Both the position numbers and the translations under genes were made by a program. From NCBI GenBank assembly GCA_021286965.1, contig JAJTBK010000232.1, positions 1 through 5,436 on the forward strand: DNA of 5,436 bases. Reading direction: 5' to 3'. The notes beneath the pieces were generated by a model that saw nothing but the letters and a program-made list of their open reading frames with translations, did no database searches and was not told the DNA's origin. Position 1 is the stretch's first letter. Every line of letters starts with the position of its first letter. Shown in pieces: positions 1 through 5,436 of the stretch. This stretch comes from Comamonadaceae bacterium (GTDB taxonomy: Bacteria > Pseudomonadota > Gammaproteobacteria > Burkholderiales > Burkholderiaceae_C).

Positions 1-516
1 CGCGCCGGCAGCGGCCTGGCGCTGCTGCGCGCGGCGCGCGCACGCGGCGACACGACGCCGGTGCTGGTGCTGACGGCGCGCAACGCTGCGCCCGAGCGCA
101 TCGCCGGCCTGGACGCGGGCGCCGACGACTACCTGGGCAAGCCCTTTGACCTGGCCGAGGTCGAGGCGCGCCTGCGTGCCCTGGTGCGGCGCAGCCAGGG
201 CGCGCAGGACAGCACGGCGGTGGGCGCCCTGCTCCTGGAGCGGCGCAGCCGGCAGCTGCAGCTGCACGGCCAGGCACTGGTGCTGCCGGCGCGCGAATTC
301 GAGGTGCTGTGGGAGCTGATGAGCCCGCCCGGGCGCGTGGTCAGCAAGCGCGCCCTGTCCGACAAGCTCTCGGACTTTGCCGACGTGCTGGGCGACAACG
401 CGCTCGAAGCCTTCATCTCGCGCCTGCGCAAAAAGCTCGCCGGCAGCGGCGCCGGCATCCGCACCTTGCGCGGCCTGGGCTATGTGCTCGAAGCCCAGCC
501 GGCGCCGCCACCATGA
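1..516 (+). CDS. OmpR/PhoB-family response regulator (3' part; TctD/QseB-like)
   Basis: This is the C-terminal 171 residues of a two-component transcription factor, open at the left window edge. The frame is uninterrupted from base 1 and stops with TGA at 514-516. Window residues 1-60 are the end of the receiver domain. They include the conserved switch Thr in VLVLTAR (Thr25) and the conserved Lys in DDYLGKPF (Lys47), at the usual spacing. By alignment with QseB-type regulators the window begins near residue 57, so the phosphoacceptor Asp (around 51) and the acidic pocket lie just outside. A short linker (RRSQGAQDST) leads to a winged-helix DNA-binding domain (about residues 73-165), with the LPAREFEVLWELM helix, the recognition-helix region DNALEAFISRLRKKL and the wing IRTLRGLGYVLE. 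Expected full length is about 228 residues, normal for the family. It overlaps the downstream kinase gene by 4 bases, so the two form an operon. Targets are unknown. The family is clear; assignment to the TctD rather than the QseB branch rests mainly on the partner kinase. Confidence 0.93.
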   Translation, partial: RAGSGLALLRAARARGDTTPVLVLTARNAAPERIAGLDAGADDYLGKPFDLAEVEARLRALVRRSQGAQDSTAVGALLLERRSRQLQLHGQALVLPAREFEVLWELMSPPGRVVSKRALSDKLSDFADVLGDNALEAFISRLRKKLAGSGAGIRTLRGLGYVLEAQPAPPP

Positions 517-1919
517 CGGCGCCGGACGCCGCCCTGCGGCCCTCGCTGCGCTCGCGCCTGCTGCGCCAGGTGCTGTTGGCGCTGGCGCTGATCTGGCTGC
601 TGGGCACGCTGGCGGCGCTGTGGGTGACCCACACCTTCACCGAGCGTGCCTTTGACCGCGCCCTGCTCGACGATGCCTACGCCATTGCCGCCAACGTGCG
701 CCTGGGCAGCGACGGCCGGCTGGACTTCGGCCTGAGCGCGCGCGCCGTGCAGGCGGTGCTGTTCGACCAGGTGGAGACGGTGTACTTTGCCGTGCTGCGC
801 GGCGACGAATACCTGCTGGCGGGCAATGCCCAGCTGCCGCTGGCAGCGCCCATCGATGGCCGCAGCCACCGCTTTGCCGACCTGAACTACCACGGCCAGG
901 CGCTGCGCGCGGTGCGCCTGCAGGTGGTGGGGGCGCAGCCCTTTGCCGTCATCACGGCGCAGACCGTGCGCCACCGCCGCGCCTTGTTGCGCAGCGCTTT
1001 GGCCTACACCCTGGGGCCGCAGCTGGTGCTGTTGCTGGCCCTGGCCTGGTGGCTGCGGCGCACCGTGCAGCGCCAGCTGCAGCCGCTGACGGCGCTGCAG
1101 CAGCAGCTGGGTGAGCGCGATGCGCGCGACCTCACGCCGCTGTCGCTGCCGGCGAGCACGCGCGACCTGCAGCGCCTGGAGGCGGCCGTCAACGGCCTGC
1201 TGGCGCGGCTGGCCGAGGGCGTGCGCGCGCAGCACGAATTTGCCGGCAATGTGGCGCACGAGCTGCGCACGCCGCTGGCGGGCATCCGCGCGCAGGCGCA
1301 TTACGGCCTGGCGCAGAGCACGCCGCAGGCCTGGCGCGAGCAGCTCGAAGGCATCGTGCAGAGCGAGGCCCGCGCCAGCCACCTGGTCGATCAGCTGCTG
1401 GCCCTGGCCCTGGCCGACGAGGCGCGCCAGGCCATGCCGGCGCAGCCGGTGGCGCTGGAGCAGCTGGTGCAGGACGTGCTGCTGCGCTTCTTGCCGCGTG
1501 CCGATGCCGCTGGCGTCGATCTGGGCGCCGAGGGCCTGGAGACGCCTTGCTGCATCCGCAGCCAGCCGTTGCTGATCGAGGGCATCCTGAGCAACCTGCT
1601 GGACAACGCCCTGCGCTACGGCCGCCCGGGCGCCGGGCAGGTGGCGCGCATCACCGTCACGCTGCAGCGCACCGGGGCGGCGCTGCAGCTGCAGGTGCAG
1701 GACAACGGCCCGGGGCTGGATGCCGTGCAGCGCCAGCGCCTGGCGCAGCGCTGGGTGCAGGGCAGCGATGGCGAGCGCCTGGGTACGGGCGCCGGCCTGG
1801 GCCTGGGCATCGTCGCGCGCTATGCGGACTTGTTGGGCGCGTGCCTGGAACTGGGGGCGCCGGCGCAGGATCAGGGTCTGTGCGTGCGGCTGGTATTCCC
1901 GGCCGCGTTCGCGGTGTGA
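513..1919 (+). CDS. Sensor histidine kinase, TctE/QseC-like, inner membrane
   Basis: This encodes a 468-residue membrane histidine kinase, the partner of the upstream regulator. I chose the ATG at 513 because it overlaps the regulator stop (ATGA) and gives a normal N-terminus. The open frame runs further upstream, but that part is out-of-frame regulator sequence. No Shine-Dalgarno is visible, so translation probably depends on coupling. TM1 is at about residues 18-38 and TM2 at about 165-181. The periplasmic stretch between them (FDRALLDDAYAIAANV...VETVYFAVLRG...LLAGNAQLP) resembles the 2CSK_N sensor domain of TctE-type kinases. A HAMP-like linker follows (about 182-235). The H-box EFAGNVAHELRTPLAG carries the phosphoacceptor His249. 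The ATP-binding domain shows the N-box SNLLDNALRYG (Asn361, Asn365), the G1 box DNGPG (397-401) and the G2 box GTGAGLGLGI (424-433). All catalytic motifs are present, so the kinase should be active. The ligand cannot be read from sequence; TctE itself responds to tricarboxylates, but similarity at this level does not establish that here. Confidence 0.93.
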   Translation: MTAPDAALRPSLRSRLLRQVLLALALIWLLGTLAALWVTHTFTERAFDRALLDDAYAIAANVRLGSDGRLDFGLSARAVQAVLFDQVETVYFAVLRGDEYLLAGNAQLPLAAPIDGRSHRFADLNYHGQALRAVRLQVVGAQPFAVITAQTVRHRRALLRSALAYTLGPQLVLLLALAWWLRRTVQRQLQPLTALQQQLGERDARDLTPLSLPASTRDLQRLEAAVNGLLARLAEGVRAQHEFAGNVAHELRTPLAGIRAQAHYGLAQSTPQAWREQLEGIVQSEARASHLVDQLLALALADEARQAMPAQPVALEQLVQDVLLRFLPRADAAGVDLGAEGLETPCCIRSQPLLIEGILSNLLDNALRYGRPGAGQVARITVTLQRTGAALQLQVQDNGPGLDAVQRQRLAQRWVQGSDGERLGTGAGLGLGIVARYADLLGACLELGAPAQDQGLCVRLVFPAAFAV

Positions 1920-1946
1920 CTGCGCCAGTGCCGCAGGGCCGCCGCA

Positions 1947-1952
1947 TACAAT
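1947..1952 (+). promoter_or_regulatory. Possible sigma-70 -10 element upstream of yajC
   Basis: TACAAT matches the -10 consensus TATAAT at 5 of 6 positions. It lies in the spacer between the kinase stop and yajC, and would start transcription around 1959, giving a leader of roughly 47 bases. No good -35 hexamer is visible at 16-18 bases upstream and there is no TGn extension, so the call rests on the -10 match and its position. If it is real, yajC-secD-secF has its own promoter, separate from the two-component operon. Confidence 0.4.
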
Positions 1953-1992
1953 GCGCGGTTCGCTGACGCCGCCGGGCGCAGCTTCCTCTTTT

Positions 1993-1996
1993 GGAG
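1993..1996 (+). promoter_or_regulatory. Ribosome binding site of yajC (decides the GTG start)
   Basis: GGAG lies 9 bases before the GTG at 2006. The in-frame TTG at 1991 overlaps this site and so cannot use it. This supports GTG 2006 as the start. Confidence 0.7.
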
Positions 1997-2005
1997 TTTC
2001 CCAAC

Positions 2006-2341
2006 GTGTTTATCTCTTCCGCTTTTGCCCAGACCGCCCCTGCAGCCGCCGCCGGCAGTGGCGACATGATGAGCCAGCTCACCGGCATGTTGCCGCTGGT
2101 GCTGATGTTCGTGGTGCTGTATTTCGTCATGATCCGCCCGCAGATGAAGCGCCAGAAAGAGCACAAGGCCATGATCGACGCCCTGGCCAAGGGCGACGAG
2201 GTGGCGACTGCCGGTGGCCTGCTGGGCACCGTCACGCGCATCGGCGAAGGCACGGTGCACGTGCAGATCGCCCAGGGCGTCGAAGTGCAGCTGCAGCGCA
2301 GCGCTGTCACCCAGGTGCTGCCCAAGGGTAGCTTGAAGTAA
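2006..2341 (+). CDS. yajC: YajC, subunit of the SecDF-YajC translocase accessory complex
   Basis: YajC is a small single-span inner-membrane protein that associates with SecD and SecF and helps Sec-dependent export; in E. coli it is not essential. The product here is 111 residues, the usual family length. I chose the GTG start at 2006 because it gives the N-terminus MFISSAFAQTAP typical of betaproteobacterial YajC and has GGAG at proper spacing. The TTG at 1991 would add five residues and lose the ribosome binding site. One transmembrane helix lies at about residues 28-43 (GMLPLVLMFVVLYFVM). It is followed directly by the family signature IRPQMKRQKEHKAM (44-57) and then KGDEVATAGGLLGTVTRIG (62-80), the start of the small cytoplasmic beta domain. 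The Ala/Pro-rich stretch at 11-17 before the helix is low in complexity. The gene heads the yajC-secD-secF cluster. Confidence 0.95.
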   Translation: MFISSAFAQTAPAAAAGSGDMMSQLTGMLPLVLMFVVLYFVMIRPQMKRQKEHKAMIDALAKGDEVATAGGLLGTVTRIGEGTVHVQIAQGVEVQLQRSAVTQVLPKGSLK

Positions 2342-2349
2342 TTTTTCCC

Positions 2350-2368
2350 GGGGCGGCGCGCCCGCCCC
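2350..2368 (+). other. GC-rich hairpin in the yajC-secD spacer
   Basis: This is a perfect 7-base-pair inverted repeat, GGGGCGG (2350-2356) and CCGCCCC (2362-2368), around a 5-base loop. It starts 8 bases after the yajC stop. A T-run (2342-2346) precedes the stem instead of following it, and the bases after it (TGGCTCCCCTGCC) contain no U-tract, so it is not a canonical intrinsic terminator. It could slow decay of the yajC message, pause polymerase, or set different expression of yajC and secD. The pairing is seen directly; the role is inference. Confidence 0.5.
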
Positions 2369-2421
2369 TGGCTCCCCTGCCATTGTTGACACTGCTTGTT
2401 CAGTGAGCTGAGAGCGCCATC

Positions 2422-4320
2422 ATGAACCGTTATCCGGTCTGGAAGTACGCGATCCTCGTCATCGCGCTGCTCGTGGGTGCGCTGTACACCCTGCCCAATT
2501 TCTTCGGCGAGGCGCCGGCGGTGCAAGTCTCGTCGGCCAAAGCCACCATCAAGGTCGATCAGGCGCTGCTCGCGCGCGCCGAGGCGGCGCTGCAGGAGGC
2601 TGGCGTCACGCCCGACAGCATCAGCTTCGACGGCAACTCCGTGCGCGTGCGCCTGGACAGCCCCGACACCCAGCTCAAGGCCAAGGACGTGCTGCAAAAA
2701 GCCCTGGTGCCCGACGCCAGCGACCCGCCGTACATCATCGCCCTGGGCCTGGTCTCGCGCTCGCCCGACTGGCTCAAGGCCATCCACGCCCAACCCATGT
2801 TCCTGGGCCTGGACCTGCGCGGCGGCGTGCACTTCATGCTGCAAGTCGATATGCAGGCGGCCTTGACCAAGAAGGCCGACTCCTATGCCGGCGATCTGCG
2901 TTCGAGCCTGCGCGAGAAGAACATCCGCCACGGCGGCATCAGCCGCGATGGCCAGGCGGTGGAAATCAAGCTGCGCGACGAAGCCCAGCTCACCGCCACG
3001 CGCAATCTGATCGCCGACCAGTTCCCCGATCTGCTGGCCACCAGCAGCCCCGACGGCGACGGCTTCAAGCTGCGCGCCGCCATCAAGCCCGAGGCCCTGC
3101 GCAAGGTGCAGGAGCAGGCGCTCAAGCAGAACATGGTGACGCTGCACAACCGCATCAACGAGCTCGGCGTGGCCGAGCCCGTGATCCAGCAGCAGGGGCT
3201 CGACCGCATCGTCGTGCAGCTGCCGGGCGTGCAGGACACGGCCAAGGCCAAGGACATCCTGGGGCGCACGGCGACGCTGGAGGTGCGCATGGTCGATGAA
3301 TCGACCGAGGCGCGCTCGGCCGAGCTGGGCAGCGGCCCGGTGCCGTTTGGCGATGAAAAATACCTCGACCGCAACGGCATGGCCGTGATCGTGAAAAAAC
3401 AGGTCGTGCTCACCGGCGAGAACCTGACCGACGCCCAGCCGGGCTTCGACAGCCAGACGCAGGAGGCGACCGTGAACCTGGTGCTCGACGCCAAGGGCTC
3501 GCGCATCTTCAAGGACATCACGCGCGACAACATCGGCAAGCGCATGGCCATCGTGCTCTTTGAAAAGGGCAAGGGCGAGGTCGTGACGGCGCCGGTGATC
3601 CGCTCGGAAATCGGCGGTGGCCGCGTGCAAATCTCGGGCCGCATGACCACCGTCGAAGCCAACGATACGGCGCTGTTGCTGCGCGCCGGCTCGCTCGCCG
3701 CGCCGATGGAGATCATCGAGGAATACACCATCGGCCCGAGCCTGGGCGCCGACAACATCCAGCGCGGCATCCACTCCGTGGTCTGGGGCATGGTCGCCAT
3801 TGCCGCCTTCATGTGCGTGTACTACATGCTGTTTGGCGTGTTCTCCACCGTGGCACTGTCGGTCAACGTGCTGATGCTGCTGGCGATTTTGTCCATGCTG
3901 CAGGCGACGCTGACGCTGCCGGGCATCGCCGCCATGGCGCTGGCGCTGGGCGTGGCGATTGACTCGAACGTGCTCATCAACGAGCGTATCCGCGAGGAAC
4001 TGCGCGCCGGCGTCTCGCCGCAGGCGGCGATTGCCGCCGGCTACGAGCGCGCCTGGGCCACCATCCTGGACTCGAACGTGACCACGCTGATCGCCGGCCT
4101 GGCGCTGCTGGCCTTCGGCTCGGGCCCGGTGCGCGGCTTTGCCGTGGTGCACTGCATTGGCATTCTCACCAGCATGTTCTCGGCGGTGTTCTTCTCGCGC
4201 GGCCTGGTCAACCTCTGGTACGGCAACCGCAAAAAGCTCAAGTGCCTGGCCATCGGCCAGGTCTGGAAGCCCGAAGACAGCTCGGGTATGCGCTCGGTCG
4301 CTGCGCGCGGCGACCAATAA
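2422..4320 (+). CDS. secD: SecD, protein translocase subunit
   Basis: SecD pairs with SecF as a proton-driven RND-type membrane machine that acts on the periplasmic side of SecYEG to complete export and release of secreted proteins. The product has 632 residues, slightly longer than the E. coli protein (615). TM1 is at about residues 8-26. The large periplasmic region starts with the SecD signature FLGLDLRGGVHFMLQVDM (127-144) and includes RINELGVAEPVIQQQGLDRIVVQLPGV (244-270), followed by the P1 head region up to about 440. Five C-terminal helices follow at about 452-470, 474-495, 499-520, 552-569 and 574-597. The motif GVAIDSNVLINERIREEL (510-527) carries Asp514, corresponding to the proton-path Asp519 of E. 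coli. The C-terminal tail is basic and then polar (about 601-632). The ATG at 2422 has only a weak purine-rich site (GAGAG at 2410-2414). It lies 80 bases after yajC and 12 bases before secF. No frameshift or missing motif is seen. Confidence 0.97.
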   Translation: MNRYPVWKYAILVIALLVGALYTLPNFFGEAPAVQVSSAKATIKVDQALLARAEAALQEAGVTPDSISFDGNSVRVRLDSPDTQLKAKDVLQKALVPDASDPPYIIALGLVSRSPDWLKAIHAQPMFLGLDLRGGVHFMLQVDMQAALTKKADSYAGDLRSSLREKNIRHGGISRDGQAVEIKLRDEAQLTATRNLIADQFPDLLATSSPDGDGFKLRAAIKPEALRKVQEQALKQNMVTLHNRINELGVAEPVIQQQGLDRIVVQLPGVQDTAKAKDILGRTATLEVRMVDESTEARSAELGSGPVPFGDEKYLDRNGMAVIVKKQVVLTGENLTDAQPGFDSQTQEATVNLVLDAKGSRIFKDITRDNIGKRMAIVLFEKGKGEVVTAPVIRSEIGGGRVQISGRMTTVEANDTALLLRAGSLAAPMEIIEEYTIGPSLGADNIQRGIHSVVWGMVAIAAFMCVYYMLFGVFSTVALSVNVLMLLAILSMLQATLTLPGIAAMALALGVAIDSNVLINERIREELRAGVSPQAAIAAGYERAWATILDSNVTTLIAGLALLAFGSGPVRGFAVVHCIGILTSMFSAVFFSRGLVNLWYGNRKKLKCLAIGQVWKPEDSSGMRSVAARGDQ

Positions 4321-4325
4321 GGAGG
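4319..4325 (+). promoter_or_regulatory. Strong Shine-Dalgarno of secF overlapping the secD stop
   Basis: AAGGAGG is a near-perfect anti-16S match with 7 bases to the secF ATG. Its first two bases are the last two of the secD TAA stop. Ribosomes ending secD therefore cover the secF site, which suggests coupled and efficient secF translation. It is much stronger than the sites of yajC and secD. Confidence 0.85.
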
Positions 4326-4332
4326 ATGCGCC

Positions 4333-5286
4333 ATGGAATTTTTCCGCATCAAAAAAGACATCCCGTTCATGAAATACGCGTTGGTGCTGAACGCGATTTC
4401 GTTCATCACCTTCGCCCTGGCGGTGTTCTTCCTGTTCACGCGTGGCCTGCACCTGTCGGTGGAGTTCACCGGCGGCACGGTGATGGAAGTGGCCTACCAG
4501 CAGACGGCCGACATTGGCAAGGTGCGCGAGACCGTCGCCGGCCTGGGCTACCAGGACGTGGTGGTGCAGAACTTCGGCACCTCGCGCGACGTCATGATCC
4601 GCCTGCCGGTGCAAAAGGGCGTGACCTCGGCGCAGCAAAGTGAGCAGGTGCTCTCGGCCCTCAAAAGCCAGGATGCAGAAGTCGCCCTGCGGCGCACCGA
4701 GTTCGTCGGCCCGCAGGTGGGCGAGGAACTGGTGCACGGCGGCCTGATGGCGCTGGGCATGGTGGTGCTGGGCATCGTCATCTACCTGGCGCTGCGCTTT
4801 GAGTGGAAGTTCGGCGTCGCCGCCATCATCGCCAACCTGCACGATGTGGTCATCATCCTGGGCTTCTTCGCCTTCTTCCAGTGGGAGTTCTCGCTCTCGG
4901 TGCTCGCTGGCGTGCTGGCGGTGCTGGGCTATTCGGTGAACGAATCGGTGGTGATCTTCGACCGGATCCGCGAGGCGTTCCGCAAATTCCGCAAGCTCAA
5001 CACGCACGAGGTCATCGACCACGCCATCACTTCCACCATGAGCCGCACCATCATCACCCACGCCTCGACCGAGGCAATGGTGCTCTCGATGTTCTTCTTC
5101 GGCGGCCCGAGCCTGCACTACTTCGCGCTGGCGCTGACCATCGGCATCCTGTTCGGCATCTACTCCTCGGTGTTCGTGGCGGCCGCCATTGCCATGTGGC
5201 TGGGCGTCAAGCGCGAAGACTTGGTCAAGGTCAGCAAAAAGGAAGAGGGCGACCCGAGCGATCCCAACAGCGGCGCTACGGTTTGA
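4333..5286 (+). CDS. secF: SecF, protein translocase subunit
   Basis: SecF is the second half of the SecDF proton-driven export motor in the inner membrane. The product has 317 residues, close to the E. coli length. TM1 is at about residues 15-36, followed by the periplasmic domain opening with LSVEFTGGTVMEV (41-53), the SecF form of the FTGG signature. The conserved RRTEFVGPQVGEEL (120-133) leads into the membrane domain, with helices at about 136-154, 160-181, 187-209, 242-257 and 263-290. Further family motifs are ANLHDVVIILG (167-177), GYSVNESVVIFDRIREAFRK (199-218) and STMSRTIITH (234-243). Arg238 corresponds to the functional Arg247 of E. coli. The position of E. coli Asp213 is Glu204 here, a conservative change that keeps the acidic group. 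The C-terminus is a charged polar tail. The gene follows secD by 12 bases with a strong Shine-Dalgarno, so co-expression is expected. Confidence 0.97.
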   Translation: MEFFRIKKDIPFMKYALVLNAISFITFALAVFFLFTRGLHLSVEFTGGTVMEVAYQQTADIGKVRETVAGLGYQDVVVQNFGTSRDVMIRLPVQKGVTSAQQSEQVLSALKSQDAEVALRRTEFVGPQVGEELVHGGLMALGMVVLGIVIYLALRFEWKFGVAAIIANLHDVVIILGFFAFFQWEFSLSVLAGVLAVLGYSVNESVVIFDRIREAFRKFRKLNTHEVIDHAITSTMSRTIITHASTEAMVLSMFFFGGPSLHYFALALTIGILFGIYSSVFVAAAIAMWLGVKREDLVKVSKKEEGDPSDPNSGATV

Positions 5287-5291
5287 GCCGC

Positions 5292-5297
5292 TAAGAT
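5292..5297 (+). promoter_or_regulatory. Possible -10 element just before the last gene
   Basis: TAAGAT matches TATAAT at 4 of 6 positions and ends 8 bases before the ATG at 5306. Initiation about 7 bases downstream would fall almost on the start codon, giving a leaderless or nearly leaderless message. No clear -35 element is found, since the bases 17 upstream are AGCGGC. The call is tentative. Confidence 0.25.
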
Positions 5298-5305
5298 GAC
5301 GGGCT

Positions 5306-5436
5306 ATGCCGCCCACGACGCCCTCCGCACCCCACGCCCCCTTGGCCCGCATGGCGCGCCAGCGCTTCGTGCAGGGGCTGTGCACGGGCATCGTGCAGCT
5401 CGATAAAACGCTGCTCGACTTTCTCGACCAGCTGAT
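5306..5436 (+). CDS. Unidentified protein, N-terminal fragment
   Basis: This is the start of a gene that leaves the window at the right edge; 43 codons are visible without a stop. The frame is closed upstream by a TGA at 5297-5299, so the ATG at 5306 is the first possible ATG, 19 bases after the secF stop. A second ATG at 5351 (residue 16) is an alternative start. Residues 1-14 are Pro/Thr/Ala-rich. They are followed by a likely amphipathic helical stretch (RMARQRFVQGLCTGIVQL, 15-32) and then DKTLLDFLDQL. No signal peptide or membrane segment is seen, so the product is probably cytoplasmic. The pattern faintly recalls the N-termini of DUF1631-type proteins of Burkholderiales, but this is a guess from a short fragment. 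No Shine-Dalgarno is evident. It could be read from secF or from its own short-leader promoter. Confidence 0.6.
   Translation, partial: MPPTTPSAPHAPLARMARQRFVQGLCTGIVQLDKTLLDFLDQL

Noticed and set aside
309..512. Upstream extension of the kinase frame to 309
   Set aside because: These 68 codons overlap the DNA-binding domain of the regulator in another frame and are Arg/Ala-rich without family resemblance. The ATG at 513 gives the normal kinase N-terminus.
480..1382. Open frame of 300 codons on the minus strand over the kinase gene
   Set aside because: It has the same shadow pattern: Gln/Arg/His/Ala-rich translation with no domain, fully antisense to a kinase with all its catalytic motifs.
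1967..1992. Intrinsic terminator after the kinase gene (CGCC-GCCG-GGCG stem followed by TTTT)
   Set aside because: The stem is only 4 base pairs and the T-run is 10 bases away, just before the yajC ribosome binding site, so it is too weak to call.
1991..2005. TTG start for yajC adding five residues
   Set aside because: The TTG overlaps the GGAG ribosome binding site, and the family N-terminus MFISSAFAQ begins at the GTG at 2006.
2386..2414. Promoter for secD based on the exact TTGACA at 2386-2391
   Set aside because: At 16-18 bases downstream the sequence is CTGAGA, TGAGAG or GAGAGC, a poor -10 match, and the resulting start site would fall at or within the secD start codon region.
1657..5391. 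Stop-free reading frame of about 1,244 codons on the minus strand, opposite the kinase end, yajC, secD and secF
   Set aside because: It lies antisense to well-recognised genes. Its translation is dominated by His, Gln, Arg, Ala and Asp, with no recognisable domain and no coherent membrane or fold pattern. Long antisense open frames are expected in GC-rich genomes with strong third-position bias.
5296..5406. Alternative ATG at 5296 for the last gene
   Set aside because: This frame meets a TAA at about 5404 after some 36 codons with no recognisable content. The frame from 5306 stays open to the window end and looks more protein-like.

Overview
The window is a GC-rich chromosomal stretch in which codon third positions are mostly G or C. 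It is gene-dense, and all supported genes lie on the + strand. The wording of YajC (start MFISSAFAQTAP), of SecF (GYSVNESVVIFDRIREAFRK) and of the citrate-type sensor kinase suggests a betaproteobacterium of the Burkholderiales, probably Comamonadaceae. This assignment is inferred from remembered family patterns, not from a search.

Layout. (1) Bases 1-516 hold the 3' part of an OmpR/PhoB-type response regulator; its N-terminus lies outside the window. (2) Bases 513-1919 hold its partner sensor histidine kinase of the TctE/QseC type, joined to the regulator by an ATGA stop/start overlap. (3) A spacer of about 86 bases carries a weak sigma-70-like -10 element and the ribosome binding site that fixes the yajC start. 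(4) Bases 2006-5286 hold yajC, secD and secF, the accessory part of the Sec translocase. An 80-base spacer with a GC-rich hairpin separates yajC from secD. A 12-base gap with a strong Shine-Dalgarno overlapping the secD stop separates secD from secF. (5) From 5306 to the window end runs the N-terminal 43 codons of a further gene that I cannot identify with confidence.

How the genes work together. The two-component pair should sense a periplasmic or envelope signal and control transcription of targets that cannot be seen here. YajC, SecD and SecF form the SecDF-YajC complex, which uses the proton gradient to pull secreted proteins through SecYEG from the periplasmic side. Nothing in the sequence ties the two-component pair functionally to the sec genes.

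I see no mobile element, CRISPR array, tRNA, rRNA or long repeat. The region is mostly conventional core genome, and I found no convincing undescribed system. The points worth a second look are modest: a Glu at the usually Asp proton-path position of SecF, a two-component pair where tgt/queA often precede yajC, a possibly leaderless last gene, and an intergenic hairpin lacking a terminator U-tract.
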